Source: an uncultured Blautia sp.
Lineage (GTDB): Bacteria; Bacillota; Clostridia; Lachnospirales; Lachnospiraceae
Direction of reading: 5' to 3'
Assembly: GCA_902476765.1 (NCBI GenBank)
Contig: CABSEJ010000085.1
Span: forward strand, 1 to 13,781
Length of the DNA stretch: 13,781 nucleotides
The notes beneath the pieces were generated by a model. The model searched no databases. It saw only the letters and a program-made list of their open reading frames with translations, and was not told the DNA's origin. Shown here in pieces: positions 1 to 7,383 of this stretch; position 1 is the first letter of the stretch, and every line of letters starts with the position of its first letter. Both the position numbers and the translations under genes were made by a program.

Positions 1-720
1 CCTACCTATTTTCACTATACCATTACAGCTTACGGAAAAGACATTGAGCCAGGAGTGCCTTCCATTAAAGAAAGTATGGAAACCCTCATTGACCTCTCCC
101 GATTGGTAGGAAAACAACGGATTGCATGGCGCTATGACCCTGTGCTGCTGACAAAAGAATATACCATAGAACGTCATTTAGAAACATTTGAGGAGATGGC
201 CGGCGTACTGGCCCCCTACATAGACCGGTGTATTTTCAGTTTTGTAGAAATGTATAAAAAACTGGAAACCAATATGCCGGAGCTCACCCCTCTGTCACAG
301 GAGGATATGAATACTTTGGCCAAAGGGCTGGGCTCTATTGCACAAAAATACGGAATCCACATACAGACCTGCGGTACAAACGGCGACTACACGCCTTACG
401 GTATCCACTCCTCCGGCTGCATGACCCTGGATATTCTGGGAAATGCAAATGGAATCGTATTTAAAAATCTGAGACACAAGGGACTGCGGCAAGGCTGTCA
501 TTGTATTGAAAGCCGGGACATAGGTGCTTATGATACCTGCCTAAATGGCTGTAAATACTGCTATGCTAATAAAAATCCCAAAAAGGCATTTGAAAATTAT
601 AAATACCACGACCCCTCCTCCCCACTGCTCTTAGGCCATGTGAAACCGGAGGACACCATCATACAGGGGGCCCAGAAATCTTTTTTAAAAGGAGTGCAAA
701 GTGTCAGAAGCAATCATTAA
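1..720 (+). CDS. DUF1848 family protein, C-terminal part (5' end outside window)
   Basis: The frame is open from base 1, so the true start lies upstream of the window; the first in-window candidate (GTG at 55) is internal. The protein resembles the DUF1848 family, whose function is not established. Visible family-like features are the segment YGKDIEP near the left edge, the segment RIAWRYDPV, and near the C-terminus a cysteine motif C-x3-C-x2-C-Y (Cys codons at 538, 550 and 559). That motif resembles a radical SAM or other Fe-S cluster ligand set, but it sits at the C-terminal end rather than at the start of a barrel. The stop overlaps the next gene by 20 nt, so the two genes are probably translationally coupled. 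The family call rests on recognition; the catalytic role is unknown. Confidence 0.8.
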   Translation, partial: PTYFHYTITAYGKDIEPGVPSIKESMETLIDLSRLVGKQRIAWRYDPVLLTKEYTIERHLETFEEMAGVLAPYIDRCIFSFVEMYKKLETNMPELTPLSQEDMNTLAKGLGSIAQKYGIHIQTCGTNGDYTPYGIHSSGCMTLDILGNANGIVFKNLRHKGLRQGCHCIESRDIGAYDTCLNGCKYCYANKNPKKAFENYKYHDPSSPLLLGHVKPEDTIIQGAQKSFLKGVQSVRSNH

Positions 721-1006
721 ACCAGTGGAAGTGCGTAGTATTTTATCAAAATCCAACCTGCCTGTATGTGAATATTCTGTAAATCCTTATGTAGGTTGTA
801 CCCACAGCTGCAAATACTGCTATGCTTCCTTTATGAAACGTTTTTCCGGCCATAATGAAGACTGGGGAAGCTTTTTAGACGTAAAAATCTGGCCAAAAAT
901 AAAAAATCCCGGAAAATATGAAGGCAAGGAACTGTTTATCGGTTCTGTTACAGACCCTTATCTTCCCCAGGAAGAGATTTACGGCCGTACAAGAGCCCTG
1001 CTTTAG
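701..1006 (+). pseudogene. SPL-family radical SAM protein, truncated after 101 codons
   Basis: The GTG start at 701 has a good ribosome binding site (AAAAGGAG, 687-694, 6-nt spacer) and lies inside the end of the DUF1848 gene. The N-terminus carries NPYVGCTHSCKYCYA, the CxxxCxxC iron-sulfur motif of radical SAM enzymes (C33, C37, C40) in the form seen in spore-photoproduct-lyase-like proteins (COG1533). It continues with the conserved block GSVTDPYLPQE. Such proteins are usually close to 300 residues, but here the frame stops right after RTRALL. The following + strand sequence does not resume the family in any frame; instead an antisense small ORF ends at 1044. This looks like a deletion or rearrangement junction near base 1003, leaving a non-functional remnant. 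An assembly join is an alternative explanation. Confidence 0.72.
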
Positions 1007-1043
1007 CGATGCATTGCCGGCTGCGGAGGGATTTGTCTTAGCT

Positions 1044-1201
1044 TCATTTCTCCGTGGCCTTTATGGCTCTCCATTCCTCCTCCAAAATTGCCATAAAAAT
1101 ATCATCCCCGTATGTATCACCATCTAACACAGCATCCCGCCGGACTCCTTCATGATAAATCCGTTTTTTTCCCACTTTATATTTTTATCTGTTTTTATCA
1201 T
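1044..1201 (-). pseudogene. Unrecognised small ORF downstream of the kinase, split by a -1 frame change at an A7 run
   Basis: An ATG at 1201 sits just after a strong Shine-Dalgarno (AGGAGGG) and overlaps the 3' end of the kinase gene, so translation is probably coupled. The first frame gives 25 codons and stops with TAG at 1126-1124. The -1 frame remains open to a TGA at 1046-1044 and has clearly protein-like composition (for example DGDTYGDDIFMAILEEEW). The two frames join at A-AAA-AAC (1169-1163), in register as a classical -1 slippery heptamer. With a frameshift, or with one extra A, the product would be 52 residues, acidic in its second half, with no signal peptide or membrane segment. 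It may be a decayed gene, a sequencing error in a homopolymer, or a programmed frameshift. I do not recognise the family. Confidence 0.42.
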
Positions 1202-2249
1202 ATTCTCCCTCCTCTCTTTTCCCGGAAATCAAAAAATTCATGGTAAACACCGTGCCCTCTCCCAACCGGCTGTCTGCCTCTATGGTTCCGCCCTGGGCTT
1301 CCACAACAGCCTTTGCTAAAGACAGCCCCAGTCCTGCCCCCTGTGTATCGGCGGAAAAACGGCTGCGGTAAAATCGTTTAAAAATATGGGGCAGGTCCTC
1401 TGGATGAATCCCTTTTCCACTGTCTTTTACCACAATCTGCACCATGGAGCTGAAAGATTTCCATTCTATATCCAGAGAATCTCCCTTCTCTGTATGGTCA
1501 AGCCCGTTTTTTATCAGATTCCCCACAGCTTCTGTCAGCCATCTCCTGTCGCAGCACAGAGAAACCTTATCTCCTCCCAAAAAGCGCAGCTTTTTGCCTT
1601 CCTGCCGGGCCCGGTAGGAAAACTGCTTTTCTATGGTTTCCATCATCTCTGCAACGTTCTCCTCTGACCGCTCCAGAAGGATACTTCCCGCATCCAGTCT
1701 GGCCATTTTCAGAAGATTTTGCACCAGCCCTTCTATCCGCTCCAGCTCTTGCTCCGATAAATTGGAAAATTCTTTAATTGCAGAAGGATTTTCCGCTTCT
1801 TCCTGTATAATGCCATTATAAATATTCAAAGCAGCCAAAGGTGTTTTTAACTGATGGGAAATATCGGACAGCGTGTCTTTCATAAATTTTTTTCCCTGCT
1901 CCTCTTTTTCCCTATGAGCGTTTAATATAGCAGCCAGGGAGTTTACCTCATGAAAAAGTCTGTAAAGCTGTCCCTCCTCATCACAGGGAATCCTGGCGTT
2001 TGCGTTGCCTCCGCTGTATTCCTGTATCTGCTCCACAGCCTTCTCCAGAATTTTATGCTGTCCTATGAAGAAGCGCAGCATAAGGACCAGAATACCTGCC
2101 CCTTCTGCTAAAGCTGCCGCCGCTATCCAGCAAATCCTATGTTCTGGATTTGCTGCTGTAAGGATAATAAAAATAATAGAGGCTGCAGACAGACAACACC
2201 CTGTTTTTAAAAATAATCCCTTAATCTTTTTATCTGCGAATATTGTCAT
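1185..2249 (-). CDS. Two-component sensor histidine kinase
   Basis: This is a membrane sensor kinase that would phosphorylate the regulator encoded just upstream. Numbering here is from an upstream ATG at 2276. Two hydrophobic segments lie near residues 28-41 and 50-71 with almost no extracellular loop, so it is likely an intramembrane-sensing type. A HAMP-like linker follows, then HisKA with DISHQLKTPLAAL (phosphoacceptor H141, which is H132 from the start chosen here). The HATPase_c domain has an N box (NLIKNGLDH), a G1 box (DSGKGI), an F box (HIFKRFYR) and a G2 box (GAGLGLSLAK). I prefer ATG 2249 because GAGGTGG overlapping the regulator's TGA lies just 5' of it; the ATG at 2276 would overlap the regulator by 19 nt and has a weak site. 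The ABC transporter genes often found downstream of such kinases are missing. Confidence 0.93.
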   Translation of the reverse strand: MTIFADKKIKGLFLKTGCCLSAASIIFIILTAANPEHRICWIAAAALAEGAGILVLMLRFFIGQHKILEKAVEQIQEYSGGNANARIPCDEEGQLYRLFHEVNSLAAILNAHREKEEQGKKFMKDTLSDISHQLKTPLAALNIYNGIIQEEAENPSAIKEFSNLSEQELERIEGLVQNLLKMARLDAGSILLERSEENVAEMMETIEKQFSYRARQEGKKLRFLGGDKVSLCCDRRWLTEAVGNLIKNGLDHTEKGDSLDIEWKSFSSMVQIVVKDSGKGIHPEDLPHIFKRFYRSRFSADTQGAGLGLSLAKAVVEAQGGTIEADSRLGEGTVFTMNFLISGKREEGEYDKNR

Positions 2250-2257
2250 ATACCACC

Positions 2258-2944
2258 TCAATCTCCGGTATTCCATTTATACCCCATGCGCCGGAGTGTC
2301 ACTATCTTTTTCGGCTCCCTGGGATTATCCTCGATTTTTCTCCGAAGCCTTCGGATGTACACCGTAAGGGTATTGCTGTCTACATATCTCTCGTCACAAT
2401 CCCAAAGTCTGGCTAAAATCTGTTCTCCGGAAAGCACAGTGTCCGGATTTTCCATAAAAAGGCAAAGCAGCTTGTATTCCCCTGCAGTCAAATCCAGCAG
2501 TTCTCCGTTTTTCAATACCTCACCCTTTAAGCGCTTTACTAAAATACCGTTGGAGCTTAATTCTGCGTCTCCCTGGCTAAAATCGCTGCTTCGCCTTAAC
2601 AGAGCATTTATTCTGGATAAAAATACTGCCAGCTTAAAAGGTTTTGTAATATAGTCATCTGCCCCTATGTCAAGGCCCATGATAATGTCCGTTTCCTCAT
2701 CGGCTGCAGTAAGGAAAATAATGGGCACCTTGGAATTTTTTCTGATTTGTCTGCATAAGTCATAGCCGGAACCGTCAGGAAGAGATACATCCAAAATCAC
2801 CAAATCATATTTTCCTATTTCCCACAGTCTTCCGGCTTCTGCCCTGGTCCTTGCAATATCTGTCTCATATCCCTGTCTTTTCAAGGCAAAGGACAATCCG
2901 TTAATCAGGCTTAAATCATCCTCCACAAAGAAAATACGTTTCAT
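2258..2944 (-). CDS. OmpR/PhoB-family response regulator
   Basis: This is a DNA-binding regulator of 228 residues, normal for the family. The receiver domain (about 1-115) has the acidic pair E8/D9-D10, phosphoacceptor D52 in LVILDVSLPDGSGYDL, T79 in IIFLTA, and K101 in ITKPF. The C-terminal winged-helix domain (about 130-228) has the typical LTAGEYKLL start, the recognition-helix region VDSNTLTVYIRRLRRKI and the closing RRMGYKW. ATG 2944 is chosen because GGAGGT lies 8 nt upstream and the receiver fold begins right there (MKRIFFVEDD). An in-frame extension to 3106 would run through the promoter and the inverted repeat, so it is not real. It is transcribed with the kinase 8 nt downstream. The target genes are unknown; autoregulation is plausible but not shown. 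Confidence 0.95.
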   Translation of the reverse strand: MKRIFFVEDDLSLINGLSFALKRQGYETDIARTRAEAGRLWEIGKYDLVILDVSLPDGSGYDLCRQIRKNSKVPIIFLTAADEETDIIMGLDIGADDYITKPFKLAVFLSRINALLRRSSDFSQGDAELSSNGILVKRLKGEVLKNGELLDLTAGEYKLLCLFMENPDTVLSGEQILARLWDCDERYVDSNTLTVYIRRLRRKIEDNPREPKKIVTLRRMGYKWNTGD

Positions 2945-2990
2945 TTTCCCGCACCTCCGTCTGTCAGAATTCTTTTGCTTATACTCTGTC

Positions 2991-3019
2991 ATTATATACG
3001 TTTGTTCCCGGAAAGGCAA
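2991..3019 (-). promoter_or_regulatory. Sigma-A-type promoter of the two-component genes
   Basis: On the - strand, TTGCCT (3019-3014) and a perfect TATAAT (2996-2991) are separated by exactly 17 bp, and the regulator start lies about 47 nt downstream of the -10. The -35 box lies immediately outside the 3021-3071 inverted repeat. No operator-like palindrome is obvious beside it. Confidence 0.65.
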
Positions 3020-3020
3020 T

Positions 3021-3071
3021 GACAGCCCCAGAAACCATATCTGCCAAAAAGCAATGATTTCTGGGGCTGTC
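3021..3071. terminator. Strong inverted repeat ending the fatty-acid operon
   Basis: A perfect 14-bp stem pairs GACAGCCCCAGAAA (3021-3034) with TTTCTGGGGCTGTC (3058-3071) around a 23-nt loop. It begins 12 nt after the stop of the FabK-like gene, where an operon terminator is expected. It lacks a clean T tract on the - strand (ATTGCC follows), and on the + strand only the moderately T-rich CTTATCTATC follows. It may act as a terminator, as a 3' end-protecting structure, or belong to a repeat family; its stem shares GACAGCC with the repeat at 11310-11359. Confidence 0.55.
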
Positions 3072-3083
3072 TTATCTATCTGT

Positions 3084-4148
3084 TTACTCCCCGGACACCT
3101 GGGCAAACTCTTCCATAATGTCCTTTACATATTCTATTTTTTTACATTTATAGGCGTTCTCTCCGCAAAACAGCAGGGCTTCATCCAGTCTTCCCTCTGC
3201 CGCATTCACCAGAGCCTGGGTAATACAGTAAGGAATTTCCTTGGGATTACAGGTTGTAATACAGTGATAGCAATGGGTAATTTTGCATTTTTCCTTTTCC
3301 GTCTTTTGGATAAAAGCATTGCGGATGGCTCTTCCCGGCATTCCCACCGGACTCTTTACAATGCAAATATCCTCTTTTTCGGCCCCTATATAGGCCTCTT
3401 TATAAGCCATGGCTGCGTCGCACTCCCAGGTCGTTACAAATCTGGTAGCCACCTGTACGCCGTCTGCGCCCAGAGAAAAGGCCCACTTCATATCCTCTTT
3501 ATCAAAAATTCCGCCTGCTACAATTACAGGAATGGAACGGTCCGCCTTTTTTTCATATTCCCTGACTTTTTTTACGATAGAGGTAATCACCTGCCCGTAT
3601 GAGTCCTGTGTAAAGGTTTCCAGCTCTTCCGGAGAAAATCCCAGATGACCTCCTGCCTTAGGGCCTTCGATAACCACAAAATCCGGATACCTTTTGTATT
3701 TTCTCTCCCACAGCCGGGCCAGCACGGTAAAGGATTTCAAAGAGGAAACCACCGGAGCAATTTTTGTCTCGCTTCCTTCCACATAAGCAGGTAAATCCAC
3801 CGGAAGACCGGCTCCCGAAATAATCACGTCAGCCCCCGCTTCCACAGCAGTTTTCACATATTCCTCATAGCGCTGGGTAGCTACCATTATGTTAAAGCCT
3901 ACGATTCCTCCCTCAGCGGTTTCTCTGGCCTTTTCCAGTTCCTTTTTCATAGCCCTGTAATTGGCCTCAAAGGGGTTTTTGTAAAAGTCAGGCTCCCGCC
4001 ACCCAATCTGTGCTGTAGAAATAATACCGATGCCGCCGTTGGCCGCTACGCTTCCTGCAAGACCGGAAAGGCTGACGCCAACCCCCATGCCTCCCTGGAT
4101 AACCGGTACTCTGGCCTCTAAATTGCCTATTTTTAATCCCTTACCCAT
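3084..4148 (-). CDS. fabK: FMN-dependent nitronate monooxygenase / FabK-like enoyl-ACP reductase family protein
   Basis: This is a TIM-barrel flavoprotein of the NMO/FabK family. It has the N-terminal PVIQGGMG motif, the block VIEGPKAGGHLGF holding the conserved family histidine, and the FMN-phosphate region VAGGIFD...GADGVQVATRF. FabK reduces enoyl-ACP, while NMO oxidises nitronates; sequence alone does not separate them. Its place as last gene of the fatty-acid operon, with no other enoyl reductase present, favours a FabK-like role. The roughly 70-residue tail is cysteine-rich (C-x4-C-x2-C-x3-C followed by PYC), as I recall from clostridial NMO-like proteins, and could bind metal; streptococcal FabK is shorter and lacks it. 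ATG 4148 has GGAG with a 6-nt spacer; an alternative ATG at 4160 has a weaker site. The gene starts 37 nt after the accDA stop. The symbol is tentative. Confidence 0.82.
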   Translation of the reverse strand: MGKGLKIGNLEARVPVIQGGMGVGVSLSGLAGSVAANGGIGIISTAQIGWREPDFYKNPFEANYRAMKKELEKARETAEGGIVGFNIMVATQRYEEYVKTAVEAGADVIISGAGLPVDLPAYVEGSETKIAPVVSSLKSFTVLARLWERKYKRYPDFVVIEGPKAGGHLGFSPEELETFTQDSYGQVITSIVKKVREYEKKADRSIPVIVAGGIFDKEDMKWAFSLGADGVQVATRFVTTWECDAAMAYKEAYIGAEKEDICIVKSPVGMPGRAIRNAFIQKTEKEKCKITHCYHCITTCNPKEIPYCITQALVNAAEGRLDEALLFCGENAYKCKKIEYVKDIMEEFAQVSGE

Positions 4149-4185
4149 ACTCCGCTCCATTTCTATATATTTTTCCCTGTTTGAA

Positions 4186-5928
4186 TTAAAACTTCCGGAA
4201 CCTGTCGTATCGCTGAGCTACTATCTCTTCTGTAGACAGGGCCTCCATTTTTTCCAGGAACTGATGCATACGCTCCTTCATATCCAGGGAAATCTCCTCC
4301 AGGTTGTCCTGGCAGGCTGGCATATCCTCAGGGATTACCTGCTCTACCACACCTAAGTCCATTAAATCCCTGGCAGTTATCTTCATGACCTCTGCAGCCT
4401 CTTTGGCCTTCTTACTGTCTTTCCAGAGGATAGAGGCAAAGCCTTCCGGGGAAAGGATTGAGTAGGTGGCGTTTTCCATCATCCACACTTCATTTCCCAC
4501 GCCCAGAGCCAGGGCTCCGCCGCTGCCTCCCTCTCCGATAACAATGGAAAGCACTGGCACCTTTAAATCTGACATTTCCAGCAGATTTCTGGCAATGGCT
4601 TCTCCCTGACCTCTCTCCTCGGCCTCAATACCGCAGAAAGCTCCAGGAGTATCAATAAAGTTGATAATCGGTCTGTTAAACTTCTCTGCCTGCTTCATCA
4701 GGCGAAGGGCTTTCCGGTATCCTTCAGGAGAAGGCATACCAAAATTTCTGGTAATGTTATCTTTTGTATTTCTTCCCTTCTGTACACCGATTACCGTCAC
4801 CGGCTGTCCTTCCAGCACGGCCAGGCCTCCGATGATGGCTCCGTCATCCCGGAAAGCTCTGTCACCGTGAAGCTCCATAAACTCGTCAAAAATTGTCTCT
4901 ATATAATCCAGGCTGGTAAGTCTCTTAGAATCTCTGGCTGTTTCTACTCGCTCCCAGGCTGTCAGTTCTTTTTCCTTTTTCCGTCTGTGGGATTTTTTCT
5001 CTTCCTTTTTCTCCTCCGGAAGTGTGATTCTGGAAAACTGACAATAACCGTCTTTTCTCTCGTGAAGCTTAATCAGGCCCGCCAAAGTCTGCTTCAGGCT
5101 TTCTCTTTTCACGATTCCATCAATAATTCCATGCTCTACTAAAAATTCTGCTCTCTGGAAACCTTCCGGCAGCTTTTGTCCAATGGTCTGGGCAATGACT
5201 CTGGGGCCTGCAAAACCGATAAGGGCTCCCGGCTCTGCCAGGATAATATCTCCCAGCATGGCAAAGCTGGCGGTCACACCTCCTGTGGTAGGGTCAGTCA
5301 ATACAGGAATATAAAGAAGGCCTGCCTCACTGTGACGCTTTATGGCTGCGGAAGTCTTAGCCATCTGCATCAGGGAAATAATTCCCTCCTGCATCCTGGC
5401 GCCGCCGGAACAGCAGAACAGGATAACCGGCAGCTTTTCCTCCACTGCCCGCTCAAAGGCTCTGGCAATCTTTTCTCCTACCACATGGCCCATGCTTCCC
5501 ATAAGGAATCTGGCATCACAGACTCCCAGCACAACTCTGGTTCCGTCAATTTTGGCCTCACCAATACGCACCGCTTCCTCTAAATGGGTTTTCTCCTGAA
5601 CCTGGGCAATCTTCTCCTCATATCCCGGATAGTCCAGAGGATTGTCGGTGGAAAGGCCGGTACACCATTCCCGGAAGCTTCCCCTGTCTGCCACCAGCTT
5701 AATTCTGGTCTTGGCTTTAATACGGAAATAGCCTCCGCATTTAGGACATACATAGGAATGTTTTACCACGTCCTCCTTATATAAAAGGTCTCCGCACTTT
5801 GGACATTTTACCCAAAGTCCTTCCGGTACGCTGGGCGCTGCTTCCGCCTGCTGTTCCTTTACTTCTCCCTGTTCTTCCTGAGTCTGCACATTGGCAGACT
5901 TTTTAAATAAATCCTTTAATCTGGACAT
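4186..5928 (-). CDS. accDA: Acetyl-CoA carboxylase carboxyltransferase, fused beta and alpha subunits (AccDA)
   Basis: One 580-residue polypeptide carries both halves of the carboxyltransferase that moves CO2 from biotin on AccB to acetyl-CoA, giving malonyl-CoA. Residues about 1-300 are AccD: a Cys4 zinc ribbon (C42, C45, C61, C64), then the crotonase fold with FCCSGGARMQEG and DPTTGGVTASFA. Residues about 303-320 form a highly charged Lys/Glu linker. Residues about 321-580 are AccA: SLDYIETIFDEFMELHGDR, DTPGAFCGIEAEERGQ and GEGGSGGALALGVG. The N-terminal helical region of long AccA proteins is missing, as in the short streptococcal AccA. No stop codon or frame change lies between the parts, so this is a real fusion. 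AAAAGGAG with an 8-nt spacer supports ATG 5928. A 97-nt gap, the longest spacer downstream of fabD, separates it from accC. Confidence 0.95.
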   Translation of the reverse strand: MSRLKDLFKKSANVQTQEEQGEVKEQQAEAAPSVPEGLWVKCPKCGDLLYKEDVVKHSYVCPKCGGYFRIKAKTRIKLVADRGSFREWCTGLSTDNPLDYPGYEEKIAQVQEKTHLEEAVRIGEAKIDGTRVVLGVCDARFLMGSMGHVVGEKIARAFERAVEEKLPVILFCCSGGARMQEGIISLMQMAKTSAAIKRHSEAGLLYIPVLTDPTTGGVTASFAMLGDIILAEPGALIGFAGPRVIAQTIGQKLPEGFQRAEFLVEHGIIDGIVKRESLKQTLAGLIKLHERKDGYCQFSRITLPEEKKEEKKSHRRKKEKELTAWERVETARDSKRLTSLDYIETIFDEFMELHGDRAFRDDGAIIGGLAVLEGQPVTVIGVQKGRNTKDNITRNFGMPSPEGYRKALRLMKQAEKFNRPIINFIDTPGAFCGIEAEERGQGEAIARNLLEMSDLKVPVLSIVIGEGGSGGALALGVGNEVWMMENATYSILSPEGFASILWKDSKKAKEAAEVMKITARDLMDLGVVEQVIPEDMPACQDNLEEISLDMKERMHQFLEKMEALSTEEIVAQRYDRFRKF

Positions 5929-6024
5929 CTCAATGACTCCTTTTCAGATGTATTACTGCATAAGTCCAATCCCTAAGCAGAAGCCCGTGGTTTTCCCCAT
6001 GAAGCTTTGCTTTAAAGACGGTAA

Positions 6025-7371
6025 CTACTCCATATCATAATGCTGAGGAATGAAATGAGTGGTTACATTTCCTTCCACAAAATCTTTCTGGTTAAGAATA
6101 TCGTACTGGAAATCCAGGTTAGTCTGCACACCTTCAATAACCACTTCGCCCAGGGTGCTTCGCATTTTTGCAATAGCGGAGGCCCGGTCTTTATCGTATA
6201 CGATAACCTTCATAATCATGGAATCATAGTTGGGCGGTATTTTATATCCGTTGTACACAGCCGTGTCAATACGTACCCCGTTTCCTCCCGGCACATGAAT
6301 ATTCTCAATGGTTCCGGGACAAGGCATAAAGTTTCTGCCAGGGTCCTCTGCATTGATTCTGCACTCAATAGCATGGCCTCTCATGACAATATCCTCCTGG
6401 TTTACAGAAAGAGGAAGGCCTGCGGCCACACGAATCTGTTCCTTCACTAAATCCACCCCGGATACAAACTCTGTCACCGGATGCTCTACCTGGATTCTGG
6501 TATTCATCTCCATAAAGAAAAACTCTCCGGATTTATCCAAAAGAAACTCTATGGTTCCTGCACTTTCATAGCCTACGGCCTTGGCGGCTTTTCTGGCTGT
6601 TTCTCCCATCTTCTCCCTGGTTTCCTGGGTAATGGCACAGGAAGGGGACTCCTCAATCATTTTCTGGTGCCGTCTCTGGATAGAACAGTCTCTCTCTCCC
6701 AGCTGCACTACGTTTCCGAATTTATCTCCTAAAATCTGTACCTCAATGTGCCTTGGTTCTCTCACATACCGCTCCAGATACATAGTGTCGTCTCCAAAGG
6801 CATTAACGGATTCTCTCTGGGCTGTATTGAAATTCTCCGCAAAGTCTTCCTGGCTTTCGGAAATTCTCATACCCTTGCCGCCGCCTCCTGAAGAAGCTTT
6901 TATCATAATGGGGAAGCCAATTTCCTTTGCAGCTTCAAGAGCCTCCTCCACTGTGAATACCGGTTCCTTAGTTCCGGGAACCACCGGAACTCCTGCTTCC
7001 ATCATAGTTTTTCTGGCTTCTGATTTATTTCCCATTTTATGGATAATCTGTGCGGAAGGACCGATAAAGGCCACGTTGCATTTCTCGCACATCTCTACAA
7101 ACTTGCTGTTTTCGGAAAGAAAGCCAAAGCCCGGATGAATGGCCTCTGCCTTGGTAGCTATAGTGGCGCTTAAAATCCGCTCCATATTCAGGTAGCTTTC
7201 CTGAGGAGCAGCCGGTCCGATACAGATGGCCTGGTCCGCAAGCTGGGCGTGAAGAGCGTCTCTGTCTGCTTCAGAATAAACGGCAACTGTCTGGATTCCC
7301 ATTTCTCTGCAGGCCCGGATAATCCGTACCGCAATCTCTCCTCTGTTTGCAATCAAGATTTTTTGAAACAT
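6025..7371 (-). CDS. accC: Acetyl-CoA carboxylase, biotin carboxylase subunit
   Basis: This enzyme carboxylates the biotin on AccB using ATP and bicarbonate, the first half-reaction of acetyl-CoA carboxylase. At 448 residues it is the normal family length. The N-terminal domain opens with ILIANRGEIAVRIIRA and contains IHPGFGFLSEN. The ATP-grasp domain has the glycine-rich loop ASSGGGGKGMRI (159-170), GERDCSIQRRHQK (225-237), and the metal- and bicarbonate-binding block MEMNTRIQVEHPVTE (287-301). The C-terminal domain has GHAIECRINAEDP. ATG 7371 follows GAGGAG with a 7-nt spacer, and the fabZ stop lies 12 nt upstream, so the genes are co-transcribed. No key residue is missing. Pyruvate carboxylase can be excluded because the biotin carrier is a separate gene nearby. 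Confidence 0.97.
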   Translation of the reverse strand: MFQKILIANRGEIAVRIIRACREMGIQTVAVYSEADRDALHAQLADQAICIGPAAPQESYLNMERILSATIATKAEAIHPGFGFLSENSKFVEMCEKCNVAFIGPSAQIIHKMGNKSEARKTMMEAGVPVVPGTKEPVFTVEEALEAAKEIGFPIMIKASSGGGGKGMRISESQEDFAENFNTAQRESVNAFGDDTMYLERYVREPRHIEVQILGDKFGNVVQLGERDCSIQRRHQKMIEESPSCAITQETREKMGETARKAAKAVGYESAGTIEFLLDKSGEFFFMEMNTRIQVEHPVTEFVSGVDLVKEQIRVAAGLPLSVNQEDIVMRGHAIECRINAEDPGRNFMPCPGTIENIHVPGGNGVRIDTAVYNGYKIPPNYDSMIMKVIVYDKDRASAIAKMRSTLGEVVIEGVQTNLDFQYDILNQKDFVEGNVTTHFIPQHYDME

Positions 7372-7383
7372 GATTTCACTCCT

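Noticed and set aside
1318..1335. GACAGCCCCAG in the kinase gene, resembling the stem at 3021
   Set aside because: It encodes part of the conserved GLGLSLAK motif and has no inverted partner nearby, so the likeness is chance.
2945..3106. N-terminal extension of the response regulator
   Set aside because: It runs through the promoter and inverted repeat, and the receiver domain begins exactly at ATG 2944.
5929..6024. Possible hairpin in the accC-accDA gap (AAGCTTCATGG with CCACGGGCTT)
   Set aside because: The stem has a mismatch, a bulge and G-T pairs, and no T tract follows, so no regulatory role can be supported.
6581..7138. 185-codon open frame on the + strand
   Set aside because: It lies wholly antisense to accC, whose motifs are complete; its composition is that of an antisense shadow and it has no ribosome binding site of note.
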